In this document: positions 1-10,148 of the stretch, piece by piece
Numbering within the stretch: the first letter of the stretch is position 1
How the letters are laid out: each line of letters begins with the position of its first letter
The notes under the pieces: generated by a model
What the model was told of the DNA's origin: nothing
What the model saw: only the letters and a program-made list of their open reading frames with translations
The model's database searches: none
Source: Hibiscus mutabilis
Taxonomy: Eukaryota > Streptophyta > Magnoliopsida > Malvales > Malvaceae
Assembly: GCA_019671005.1 (NCBI GenBank)
Contig: CM033712.1
Location: 77,760,479 to 77,824,478 of the forward strand
DNA length: 64,000 nt
Direction: 5' to 3'
Translations under genes and position numbers: made by a program

Positions 1-371
1 AAATTCCATGAAAATTTTTTAAGGGAAATTTTCCCACCGGTGAGGAAAAACAAAAGTGGTGAAATTTTTTAGCTCTTCTTCCTACAAGTAAGGTGCCGAA
101 AATTTGGAAAAATGAGGGAAATGCTTGTTTTAATTTCAACTCTACTATCTTTAAGTCTTTCAATCCAATCAAAACTTTCCATCTTTCATCTTTATTTTTT
201 TCCAAGAATTTAAGATTCTTTATAAAGCATAAAACCTATTCACTTTTCATCTACTATATTCTTTCATAAATCCACCCTTGTTCTTGTTATACAAGAAAAA
301 GGATTTCTCTTTCTCTTTTCTTAAGAATCTTAAAACACCCAAAGGATTTCTCTCCAAGAAACCATTCAAGC

Positions 372-1515
372 ATGCCAAGAACGAAGAGTCAATCAAGAAG
401 AGATGAAAGGCACATCTACGAACAGCCGCCACCGCCGGTCGAAGAGCAGCTCGAGCAGCCGCTCGTTCGCGCCTCTTCCTCTCGCACTCGCAACCGTCGC
501 CGAACGCAACCTCCTCCAACCAATGATGCCCATGTCGACAACCTTGCATTCACCTTTTCGAAACAACAGAAAAGGTTAGCCGACAATCAAAAAGAACCAT
601 ACAAGATTGTAAGTACATTCATGTTGAAACTCTTTCTAGGCTTGGATTGTTAGTAAAGAATTACTTTCATGCAATTGGTTGGACAAACTACATGGCTATT
701 ACCTTTCTGGTTTATGATGAATTGCTATAGGAATTTTATGCTACCTTTGAGTTTAAGGATGAAGGGTATGAAGATTTAAATGCTCCTAATGCTATTAAAT
801 TCTGATTAATGAACAAATAATTTTCTTTATCCATTACGGAATTTAATCCTGCCATGGGATTTATTTCTGACGAATATGCACAATCTAATGAATACACGTC
901 GAGCTTGTGTGACTATAGTGCAGATTTTGAACCCGCAATCCTCTTCCGAGAATGGTCGACAAGCACCTCAAGGTACAACCCAAGCCATTCGAAAGACCAT
1001 GACTCAAAAACACGGCACTAAAATACATCTATCGGTTTCTTGCATATTCATTCTCCGATAGAGTGAATTCGACAAGCATATTGAACAAAGCCAAATTTTT
1101 CTTCCTTTGGTGCATGGAAAATGGGAGAAAATTAAACATCGGCTATTGGTTTGCACAAAAACTTGTTGCCATCAAAAATCGGAAAAGTAAGCCATTGATC
1201 CTTGGTTCTTATATTTGTCATTTAGCTTTCAAAGACGGCTTGTTTGCCGCAAATACTAACATGCAGGTGGTACGAAAAAATGGAACCAATGGATATCAAT
1301 TGCTTAAAAGCAATGAAGATAATCGACAAGGATGCAAGGGGAACTATATCATGACATCGCCCAATAAAATCACAGAAGAAGCCTCCTCCTCGCAAGCCAT
1401 CACCATCGAGCAACGCCTAGCTCACTTGGAATATCGGATGCAACGGGTAGAGGTGAACCAAATGGCATTCTTTGAGCAAGCAGAGTTTGAATCTCCACAC
1501 CCCTACACCTCTTAA
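372..1515 (+). pseudogene. Athila-type ORF (plant transposon protein domain), degraded
   Basis: The reading begins at an ATG at 372 with a basic, proline-rich N-terminus (PPPPVEEQ and an RTRNRRR patch). Similarity continues past a stop near 651-653, through a second broken segment (about 655-1060), and into a third open segment at 1063-1515. The third segment carries FFLWCMENGRKLNIGYW and KPLILGSYICHLA, which I recognise as the conserved core of the domain in Athila-like elements. At least three stop or frame breaks make it non-functional. The end (about 1420-1500) resembles the coiled-coil tail of these proteins. Function in living elements is not established; it sits between pol and the 3' LTR. 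Confidence 0.6.
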
Positions 1516-2805
1516 ACTGACGCATGCCACATGAGGGAGAACTCTTCTCCCTTCACTTTTTAATTGCTTTCTTTAATTTTCTGCATGTAGGTTAGGGAAC
1601 ATTGAGGACAATGTTAGGTTTAAGTGGGGGGTTAACTTTGATATGCTTAACTTGTACTAAAAACATGGGATATATAGTTGTGTGAAATTACATGCTTCTT
1701 GATGACTTTGAGTATTACTTTCACAATAAAAAAATTCTTGACCTTAACATGTTGAGATTTTTAAGAAAATTGGATCCCTAGGTAAAGATGAGATTGATAT
1801 GGGAAGTAAAATATGATTGATTAGATCTTGTTAGACTTGCAAATTGTTTCTCATATTAATTGATTCGATAGTCGGATGGATAAAATCGGACACAATAAAC
1901 CACTTTGTGAGAATTGAGCCTAATAAGCATATATCTTTTATGCTTCATATTTTTCTTTCATCGAGTGATTGTCAAGCATGATTAGTTTTTTTTTCTAGAA
2001 CTTGCAATGTTATACATGTTGAGACCACATAGAATCAAATTACTTGAGATGATTAAGGCATCTAGGTATGAACCTTGAGCCAAAAAGCCTACCTTGGTAA
2101 ATATGACCATTAGAGAACCACTTTTGAGCCTAAGCCTTTTGTTTGGAAATTAACCACATTACAAACCTAATTCCCTTTTGTTTATTTCCCCCATTTGCAC
2201 CCGAAATTGGAGAACTACACACTTCCCTTACTTGAAAAAAAGGGAAAATAAGCAAAAGAAAAAGAAAAGGGAGAAAATCTTGAAAAACAAGGAAAAGCAA
2301 AACCAAAGAGAAAATTTTCTTGTTTGTTCAAAAAGAAAATCCAAAGAAAAAAAAAACAAAAAAAGTATGAAAAAGATTAAATCCTTGTTTCTCCCAAAAT
2401 TAAATTTGTGCAAAAGCTTGATACAAAGAGAAAAATGAGTGTGAAGTTCTTTGATTCAAAAAGCCTAAAAGTCTTTCTGATCATACCTTGTCCTAAGCCC
2501 CGTTACAACCAAATTCAAAGACCTTTTGATCTTGTAATTCAATCCAACTAGTGGTGGAGATGTGATATATTTCCAAGCCTATGGTAAGTCTCTTTTCATG
2601 CTTTGACTTGAGTGATGTTGTCCTTTAAACACTTTGAGAGATATTGAGTGAATCCTTTGCGGGGTGTTTGCTTTTATTTCATCTTGTCTTCATGATAATT
2701 AATTGAGATATTATTTGCTTGTGCTAATTTGCAAATCATGATTTATTACTTCTCTTATCCTTTCTTCATTACTTAAGGGACCCTAGATCTTGAATTTTAA
2801 TATGC

Positions 2806-2839
2806 TTGAGGACAAGCATAATCTAAGTGTGGGGGTATA
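2806..2839 (+). other. Polypurine tract before 3' LTR
   Basis: A GAGGACAAGCATAATCTAAG stretch followed by TGTGGGGGTATA lies directly before the TGATAAGTC start of the LTR. This is the usual plus-strand priming site of this group. A second, similar motif (TTGAGGACAATGTT then AAGTGGGGGG) lies at about 1603-1637. Confidence 0.65.
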
Positions 2840-3983
2840 TGATAAGTCATTAATTTGCATGTTTTTCATATATTAAATCATATGTTTTAGCACATTACTC
2901 TATCTTAAAGCCCTTGATTCGGTTCCTATTTGGTTTTGCAGGTGTTTTTGGGCCTTAACGGCGTTTTATACGTAAAAGCCAAGTTTTAGCATCAATTTGG
3001 CATTATCAGGAAACATTTCACGCAAAACCAGTAGCACTCGCAAAATAAGGCATGGGCACGATGGAAGTTTGACTTTTTGACTTGGAGGACAAGCAATCCT
3101 ACTACAAGTGGACTTCTACTTTTACCATAATTAGAATTGTTTAGGGTTGTTGTGTTTAATGTAAAGTCTTCCCCTTATTTTCACCTATAAATAGTGATCA
3201 AAGGGTGAAGGGAAAAGAACCCTAAGTTAAACGAAACCCTATCCCTCTTCATGTGTTGTCACCTACTCCATGAATAGCTAAACCCATCCTTCTAGTCAAG
3301 TGTAGTTACAAGGATATTATTTCAATCTTTTAGTAAGATTTCTTGTTCCCAAATTATCCTCATCTCTATTCAAGGATTTTCATATTTTATGCTCTTAATC
3401 TTTATGTGTATGTTGGGTTATACGTATGCATGGAACCAAGTCATGGGTTATTGACGCAAGTGGTAAAGAAATTCGGGTTAAATTTATAAAGGTATGTCAT
3501 ATTCTTCATAAGTTAACAGGTTAGTGCTTAGGAAGAGTATGTGCTTCGGGTCTCTATTGTTCTTAATGCTATTTGATACGTTTTAATTCTTACTGGGTTA
3601 TCTAAGGAATTTTAACCTTGATAATAAGAGTTAGTAATTTATGGGTTATTAAGTTACTTTCTATCAAATAAGAGATTTAAGTTATTTGTGGGTTATCATC
3701 TAACTTGAAACAAGCTATTTGAGATTGATGTTGATTTATCCTTAATAGGTCAATAATCTAAATTCTTAATTTAATATTCCAAGTTCTACCTTGACTAGAG
3801 TTCCAAATTATATTGAATTCCTTTTTACTTAAATTGCTTTCTTCAACTCAAACACAAAACCCCTTTTAGTTTAATTATTTGTGAACTTAATCCCTTAACC
3901 GCTCTCTATGGGATCGACCCTACTTACCGCTACTACAAATCCAAAGAAAAATAGGTTTTTTTTTACGGATTCGACACCCATCA
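2840..3983 (+). repeat. 3' LTR of the Athila-like element
   Basis: The repeat starts TGATAAGTCATTAATTTGCA just after the polypurine tract and ends CGACACCCATCA, so it has TG...CA termini and is about 1144 bp long. The end around 3905-3975 (GGATCGACCC, CTTACCGCTACTAC) is the typical terminal part of plant Athila-group LTRs. The partner LTR lies outside the window, so a target duplication cannot be tested. Confidence 0.75.
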
Positions 3984-3989
3984 ACAGTT

Positions 3990-4204
3990 CTACTCTTTTA
4001 TTTACATTTTTCCAATGTTTATTATTAAGAGTCCAATTTTTCCAATACTTGTTATTATGGCCCCAATTTTTTTCAAATATTTGTTATTAGGTACATACTC
4101 TTAAAATTCAAATTTTCAATATTTGTTATTAGGTACATAGTCTTAAAATTTAATATTTTTCTAATACTTGTTATTAGAACTATACTTTTTTCTAATACTT
4201 ATTA
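3990..4204. repeat. Degenerate tandem repeat, split by a MULE
   Basis: About four imperfect units of roughly 45-50 bp share the core TTTTCAATATTTGTTATTAG followed by GTACATACTCTTAAAATT. The same motif resumes at 5016-5090 on the far side of the MULE at 4205-5015, so the MULE inserted inside the array. Confidence 0.6.
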
Positions 4205-5015
4205 GGCTTAACAGTCAAATAAGTGCCTAAAATATATATTTTTTCATATAGGTGTTTGAACTATATTTTGGAGTGTCTGTGTTTTATTTCGTGACCCATT
4301 TAAGGTTTTTTCGTCAACGGTCGTTAAAAAAATTCGCCATCCAATCAAAACTTGTCACATGCCTTTTTTATATTTTTAATTTTTAAATTTCTTTAAAAAT
4401 CTAAATTTCTTCAAAAAAAACTATAAAGTTTTAATTTCTTTCAATCAAACCCCCCAAAGCACATCTCCCTCATTGTTCGGCATCCCCCACAAGTCGGTGG
4501 TTCAGTGTTGACCGCTCAAGCGTCGTGTACCTCACTGTTCGACATCTTTCATCCTCTATTCGTCAGCGGGAATCCAATCAATCTCTTTTTCATCATTGTT
4601 GGGTGTTTATCAATGGTGCAATCGTCGATTCATTAGTCGATTTTTTTGACGATAAGATGATGAGGTTTTTAGTATACGAGTCCGATGAAGATAAGGGTGG
4701 CCGATAGTGGTTGAACCGGTGGTTGGAGGGGAGGAATTTAGGGGTTTAGAGTTACGGTTTAGAGGTTTTTTAGAGAAATTAAATATTGTTTGGTTAATTT
4801 TTTATTTTTTTTTTTTTAATTTTAGTTTCAGAAAATGAGAATCAATGTCACATGTTCGAATTTCATTTGATAACAGAAAAAATAACGTATGTCACGGAAA
4901 AACTTTAAATGGGTTACGAAATGAAACGTTAGTCACCTATTTAGCCCAAAATATAGTTCAAGCACACATCTGAAAAAAAATAGTATAGTTTGAGCACTTA
5001 TTTGACCGTTAAGTC
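4205..5015. mobile_element. Non-autonomous MULE, family A copy 1
   Basis: Long terminal inverted repeats of about 110 bp start GGCTTAACAGTCAAATAAGT at the left and, read on the other strand, GACTTAACGGTCAAATAAGT at the right. A perfect 9-bp target duplication TACTTATTA flanks it (4196-4204 and 5016-5024). Long TIRs with a 9-bp duplication are diagnostic of Mutator-like elements. The interior (4440-4760) is GC-richer and has an open frame of 60 codons at 4525-4707 with no family I recognise; it could be captured host sequence as in Pack-MULEs. No transposase is present. Confidence 0.85.
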
Positions 5016-5155
5016 TACTTATTATTAGATGTTTACTCTTAAAATTTTAAATTTTAGTATTTATTATTAGAGAACTAATTTTCAAATTTACCCTTAAACC
5101 ACTAATATCTGAAGAACGAAACTGTTTTGATGATAGTATCATCGCATGGAAATTC

Positions 5156-5350
5156 TAGGGTGAGGCACCCTTAGTATGAGGTTAAAATGAGGCGGATTCA
5201 CAAATTTTTACTAAGTTGGTAATAATTTGTGCAACTACACAAATTTTATCAAATTAATAAGAATTTATATAATTACACAAAATTTTATAAAAATAATAAA
5301 AAATTATATAAGACCGCATTTTAGTTTCATTAAAAGGGTGTCGTGCCCTA
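5156..5350. mobile_element. MITE-like element with internal 38-bp tandem repeats
   Basis: The ends form an imperfect inverted repeat (TAGGGTGAGGCACCCTT at the left; TAGGGCACGACACCCTT on the opposite strand at the right). Inside, three units of 38-39 bp, each beginning CACAAA, occupy 5199-5237, 5238-5275 and 5276-5313. No clear target duplication was found, so the superfamily is not assigned. Confidence 0.55.
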
Positions 5351-5601
5351 AAATTTCCCATCATAGCAAAGCCAAAGAACAACTCAAACGACAGGCTGTC
5401 ATGAAACAACACGGATCCTGAATTCCTCCTATCATAAATTTGGCATAAAGATAAAACTAACACCATTGCATCCTAATATTATTAAATTAATACCCAAAAT
5501 TTTATATTTCTTAGACTAGTACTATTATAATAAAATATTGTTTTGAAACTCTTAGCAGAACAATGACAAATTTTAAAAAAATTTAAAAAATAAATAGTTT
5601 T

Positions 5602-5816
5602 GTGTTTTAACTTAATTAATCACATTAATGGATAAGTAACAAATCCTAATTAAAACTTACAATGTATGTAGGGCGAGTTTTAATTAAATTTTTTAAAATC
5701 AAACATTTTTACTAAAGGACGAAAATAAAAAAAAATTAAACTTGCCTAGCATGCACGGCGAGTTTTAATCAAGATTTATTAATCATCCGTTAATGCGATT
5801 AATTAAATTAAAATAT
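5602..5816. repeat. Imperfect inverted repeat
   Basis: Two arms of about 70 bp (5602-5675 and 5746-5816) pair with moderate mismatch; both contain GTTTTAAnTTAATTAAT-like and GGCGAG segments. The transcript would fold to a long hairpin. It may be an old foldback element; no target duplication is obvious. Confidence 0.5.
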
Positions 5817-6351
5817 AAGAAAAATTGAAAATTTTTAGAACTTGTAGTGATTTTTGGGCGAGTTCACCTAATCTAGGAAATTAAAATTTTTGAGTCTTAG
5901 TTTGATAAAAATACGACCTAATGGTCTTAGTTTTGTTTTTAAGCCCATAAATTTGACTGCACAACTTACTATTCGGGCACTCTTTCCTATGACTTTTCAT
6001 TCTACACTTCCCCCCACCAAACCTACTCTAATAGCTGGCAACTCAATATTGATTTTGTTGGAGTTTTAGCTGCAAAACTTACTCAGCTGTCATGTTTGTG
6101 CCAATAATTTACTTCTTTCACTCATATATTGCATTAACTTAACAGTAAGGTTCTAGTTTTTTTAAAATTTTGAGAATTTAGATTCCAGTTTTATTACATC
6201 TAAATTGTAATGGTTATATGCTTGTCAAAAAAAATCGTAATTGTTATATATAGATTTATATTTATTTTAGTTTAAAATTTTGAGCATTTATGTTTCATGC
6301 TAGGAGGAAAACAAGGAATAGGATGGACTATTTTGTAATTAATTGAAGGAT

Positions 6352-6560
6352 AAAATACACTAAAGGCCACTTAGTTATAAGATTAGTAATAAATATGTTA
6401 TTTTTCTACTAAAAATAACAATTGAGTTACTCAATTATAGGTTTAATAACGAACATGTCACTTTTCTTTTAAAAATAACAATTCAAATACTCAATTATAT
6501 GTTTAGGAATAAACATATTACTTAATTAAAATTTTGTGACAAACAAGTTGTTTTGTCATA
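6352..6560. repeat. Fragment of MULE family B end
   Basis: The run starting GGATAAAATACACTAAAGGC and continuing with CACTTAGTTATAAG, then two further ...AACTCAATTATAGGTTTA-like units, matches the left end of the MULE at 8331. Only the terminal portion is present. It is preceded by 60-70 bp that also resemble the left flank of the 8331 copy. Confidence 0.55.
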
Positions 6561-6655
6561 AAAATATTCTTATTTATTTTTAATTATAGAAATATACATG
6601 GGAAATTTTTTATACATGTAGTTTAAAATTTAGAATACACATTTGTTTATTTCGA

Positions 6656-7045
6656 TCTTAAGCTCTAAATCTTAAATCTTAAACCCAAACTTATATAATA
6701 AATCCTACACCAGTGTACACTAAATCTCAAACTCTAAATAGAATAAATGACATTGAAATATACAAAATTGTGTAGTCTAAATTGTACACAACATGTGCAT
6801 CAAACAAATCTTAATTAAATCATAAACTCCAATCATAAATAATAAATCCTAAATATATCAAATGACATTAAAATATACAAGTTTGTGTAGGCTAAATTTT
6901 ATGTAGTCCATGTATCAAATAAATTTCCTATACATAATATCAATATAAAAAACAATATTACTTGTTTTAAAGACTAAAACAATATTACTTGTATCGAATA
7001 AATTTCCTACATATAATATCAATATAAAAAACTAAATAAAATATC
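6656..7045. repeat. Short direct duplications in AT-rich DNA
   Basis: A unit containing AAATGACATTGAAATATACA at about 6745 recurs with changes at about 6862. A second unit, AATAAATTTCCTA followed by AATATCAATATAAAAAAC, recurs at about 6919 and 6998. No coding sequence was found here. Confidence 0.5.
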
Positions 7046-7094
7046 TTAATTCATAAATTGGAGGAAATATTATACATTTAACGCGCTCAAATAT

Positions 7095-7755
7095 ATGTCT
7101 ATGTTTGGTAAATAGTGATTTGAGCTAAAATTATAGGTTTGAGTTAATATTAGAAGTTTAACCGATCAAATCCGCTAATTTGAATGTTTGGTGAATAGTG
7201 GATTGAGATAAAATCTCTAATTTTAAACAAGTTTCTAGTATGAGCTTTTTGAAATGCAAAGTTTTGACATTAGAGTTATAAAGATCTTTTACTATTAACA
7301 ATTATAAAAAATCTCCAAATAATATAAATTTAAGTTTTTCTATTTTAATTTTTTACCTTCACGTATTTATATTGTCACATTTGTAAACTATTTTTTTGTT
7401 TGTTTTTTCTTTTTATTCTCACACATTTGTATTCATATTTAAATTAAATAATTAATTAAATTATATTAAAAATGATTATATAAATAATAAATTAATGTAT
7501 AGATCCTTCAAATATACTTAGCAATATTAGATTGAATATTTTTTCATAATCTAATTAATATTAATATATACAAATATTGATAATTAATAACTATTCAAAC
7601 AATTATCGAATATAATCATGTCATTATATGTTATTTTAGTTGTTTAAATAATCAATCAGCTATCAATTAATTTCACCAAACACTTTTATACATTCAGCTA
7701 ATACAATCATCTATCAGCTAATGTAATCCGTGATTGTCAAACATGGATTATACCC
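7095..7755. mobile_element. Possible TIR element (weak)
   Basis: Left end TATGTTTGGTAAATAGTGAT and right end, read on the other strand, CATGTTTGACAATCACGGAT are similar. The left motif is partly repeated at 7180-7200 (TGTTTGGTGAATAGTGGATT). The interior is AT-rich with no ORF. No secure target duplication was found; this could be chance similarity in low-complexity DNA. Confidence 0.3.
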
Positions 7756-7814
7756 TTCTATATAATAATAACGATGACACTTAAGTTAAGACTCAGTCCA
7801 TAAAAAACTACACA

Positions 7815-8030
7815 AATTATTTTGATATGCAGATAGTGTATTTTTTTAAAAAATTTAAAACCTAAAACCCTAACTATAACACCCTAAATTTTAAAATCTA
7901 AACCTTAAACTCTAATCCTAACTCTTAAATTCTAAACACTACAATCTAAACCTCTAAACTAAATTTTTAGCCCCTAATTTTAACAAACACGTATAAAATT
8001 TAATTTATACAAACTGTATATCAATTTTTT
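7815..8030. repeat. Telomere-like degenerate repeat with inverted ends
   Basis: A run of degenerate CCTAAACTCTAA-type heptamers (7858-7975) is flanked by TTGATATGCAGATAGTGTAT at the left and, on the other strand, TTGATATACAGTTTGTATAA at the right. It looks like an eroded relative of the element at 39590-39859. These are not true telomeric arrays because almost every unit differs. Confidence 0.45.
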
Positions 8031-8197
8031 CTCATTTTAATTATACGAACTTTTTGAATAAAACATAAAGCAAATATGTAAAAAAGAAATTTAATTTATA
8101 CAATTATTTAAAAAATAGAAGAGAGAGGAAATAATAGGAGTGGAATATGGAGTACAAAAACCAGAGAAAAGCTACCCATCCATCATGTCAGGGGGAG

Positions 8198-8407
8198 ATG
8201 AACCTGAGAACATCATTCACCTTCATGATTTTATTCATTGGATTCATGTTTACCACTATTTTGCCAACCTCTTGCGTTTATGTTTCAGGTGGAAAAAGTA
8301 GTAGAATGGAATATTCTGTAATTAATTCAAGGGTAAAATACATTTGTGGTCACTTGGTTATAAATTTAGTAATAAATATATTATTTTTTAAAAAAATAAT
8401 AATTTAA
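8198..8407 (+). CDS. Small ORF, possible secreted peptide, interrupted by MULE
   Basis: An ATG at 8198 (in frame with an upstream ATG at 8147) opens a short product whose residues 6-24 are strongly hydrophobic (FTFMILFIGFMFTTILP), like a signal peptide. A short hydrophilic tail with GGKSSRM follows. The MULE at 8331 enters the frame; in the empty site the frame would close within a few codons after the target sequence. I do not recognise a family. It could equally be a chance ORF. Confidence 0.25.
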   Translation: MNLRTSFTFMILFIGFMFTTILPTSCVYVSGGKSSRMEYSVINSRVKYICGHLVINLVINILFFKKIII

Positions 8408-9096
8408 TCACTCAATTATATATTTAAGAATATATATGTCAGTCAATTAAAATTTTGTAACAATCATTTTGTCATTAAAATTAAAACAAGAGCTTAGTAT
8501 AATGATATTTTTGTCCATAAAATTTATGCATTTTATTAGTTTAGTTCTTATTCAAAATAATTCAATAAAATTAACATTTTATATTTAAAAAATTCGTCAT
8601 TGCACCATCCTGACAGACCCTCCAACCAAATAACACACTTTATGCTATTGTCCTTTAGTCCGATAATCAACAAATGTGATAGTTCGACAAACACAATGAC
8701 TTTACTACTGGATAATTGACAGACTAATGAATACAAACTCATTATGACCTTAACGTCGCCTGCTAGTAAACACAATCACTTCACTGTTTGAATTTTTAAA
8801 TATGAAGGATTAAGATTCTTGGGTTATTTCAAATTATGACCAAATGTTATTATATCAAGCCCTTATTTCAATTTTAATGACTGAGTTGTGACTTGTTTGT
8901 CACAAAATTTTAATTGGTTGACATGTTTGTTTTTGTTTTTAAACCTATAATTGATTGGTTGAATTATTACTTTTAGAAGAAAAATATTTTGTTTGGTCCT
9001 AAATCTATAATTGAGTAACTCCAATGTTACTTTTAGAAAGAAAATAATATGTTTGTTACTAAACATATAATTAAGTGATCTCTAACATAATATACC
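8331..9096. mobile_element. Non-autonomous MULE, family B copy 1
   Basis: Long inverted repeats (GGGTAAAATACATTTGTGGTCACTT at the left, an equivalent GGTATATTATGTTAGAG-type end on the other strand at the right, then matching TAACAAACATATTATTTT-like tracts) enclose a 766-bp unit. A 10-bp duplication ATTAATTCAA flanks it (8321-8330, 9097-9106). The unique core (about 8590-8790) is related to the cores at 36802-37542 and 49716-50298 but lies in the opposite orientation. There is no transposase. Confidence 0.8.
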
Positions 9097-9365
9097 ATTA
9101 ATTCAACTATTTTTTATTGACTGAGTTAGTCATTGTAAATAAATATACTAAATATTCTTACTTAAACATGTAAAATTTCAAACCAAGCTAAAGAATTCAG
9201 AATCTTCAACATCAACTTTCCGTTAATTTAATTCGATTATTAGACTTTTGCATATAGATAGGCCTACTATTTGGCTGGTTACAATGGTCAGACGAAAATA
9301 GGACGGAACCACATTTAGAATGAGAGAGAACATTTTCATGTGGCACGTAATAAGAAGAATTAAAA

Positions 9366-9830
9366 AGGTAAATTTCAATACATAAATTGTGTAAAATTAA
9401 TTTTACATAAATTCTTATATTTATATAATAAAATTTAAATCTTAAATTTTTAATTTTAAAAATCTTAAATTTTATATCTTAAATTCTAAACACTTAACCA
9501 ATGGGAGTTAGTTCAAGTGGTAAGCAGCTTGGTACCAGTTAAACAGATCTCGGGTTCGAGGCGTTGTGTATACAAAAAATTCCCGCTAGAAAACTCACCC
9601 ACCCAAACTAGGTGTGCAACGCGAGTCGATCCGAATTAATCAGAGCTAAGCCCTAGAAACCGGAAGGCAACCCAAAAAAAATTCTAAATATTCATCTTAA
9701 ATTCTAAACGCAACAACCTTAACTCCTAAAATTAAAAATGATAAAAGTTCAAGTTTAAAGATTAATGTGAACATGTTAAAAAAAGAGAGATCAATGTGAA
9801 CAGAGACTAAAGGTTGGAAGGCGGTGGCCC
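9366..9830. repeat. Telomere-like degenerate repeat unit split by a SINE
   Basis: The left edge (TTTCAATACATAAATTGTGT, AAAATTAATTTTACA) resembles the end of the element at 39590. It is followed by degenerate CTTAAATTCTAA units on both sides of the SINE at 9493-9678. The right terminus is not recognisable. Confidence 0.4.
9493..9678 (+). mobile_element. tRNA-derived SINE
   Basis: The head carries a good RNA polymerase III A box (TAGTTCAAGTGG, 9509-9520) and B box (GGTTCGAGGC, 9553-9562) about 32 bp apart. It is followed by a tRNA-unrelated body and a short A-run at 9674-9680. Flanking direct repeats AAATTCTAAA at 9481-9490 and 9679-9688 fit a target duplication. The head does not fold to a functional tRNA, since there is no matching acceptor end, so this is a SINE rather than a tRNA gene. 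Confidence 0.75.
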
Positions 9831-9876
9831 CAACTTTTGTTGATTAATTACATTTTCAGGCCTCATATTAAAATTA

Positions 9877-10139
9877 GGCTTAACTATAAAATAAGTGTTT
9901 AAATTATGTCTTTTTTAATAAATACTTAAAATATTTTTTAGCTAAAATAAGTGTCTTAATTTTTATTTTTGGCTGAAATAAATGCTTAAAATTTTATTTT
10001 TAGGCTTGTTTTAAAGTCAACTGAGACGCCTACTTTGCCCAGAAAAATAAACTTTAGTAATTTATTTTAACAAAAAAATACTTTAAACACCTATTGTAGA
10101 AAAGATACATAATTTAAATACTTATTTTGTAGTTAAGTC
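9877..10139. mobile_element. Non-autonomous MULE, family A copy 2
   Basis: The TIRs begin GGCTTAACTATAAAATAAGT (left) and GACTTAACTACAAAATAAGT (right, other strand), clearly the same family as the element at 4205-5015 but only 263 bp long. A perfect 9-bp duplication TTAAAATTA flanks it (9868-9876, 10140-10148). The whole unit is close to one long inverted repeat. Confidence 0.8.
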
Positions 10140-10148
10140 TTAAAATTA

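Larger units (their letters stand above)
1..3983 (+). mobile_element. Athila-like Ty3/gypsy retrotransposon, 3' portion
   Basis: The left part of this element lies outside the window. Seen here are a decayed protein region (372-1515), about 1.3 kb of non-coding internal sequence with an A-rich lysine-codon-like tract (2230-2370), a polypurine tract and a terminal LTR (2840-3983). The protein matches, from memory of the family, the plant transposon-protein domain found in Athila/Tat-type elements. No reverse transcriptase or integrase is visible in the part present, so either it lies to the left or this is a non-autonomous derivative. The first 370 bases look like untranslated leader. Confidence is good for a retroelement and moderate for the Athila lineage. 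Confidence 0.7.

Noticed and set aside
2178..2438. Lysine-rich ORF (and its antisense phenylalanine-rich mirror)
   Set aside because: Low-complexity A-rich sequence between the two polypurine-like tracts of the retroelement.
8548..9066. Minus-strand ORFs within the family B MULE
   Set aside because: AT-rich TIR sequence; the same frames are broken in the other two copies.
9503..9570. tRNA gene
   Set aside because: A and B boxes are good, but there is no matching acceptor stem, and the unit has a SINE body, an A-run and flanking repeats.
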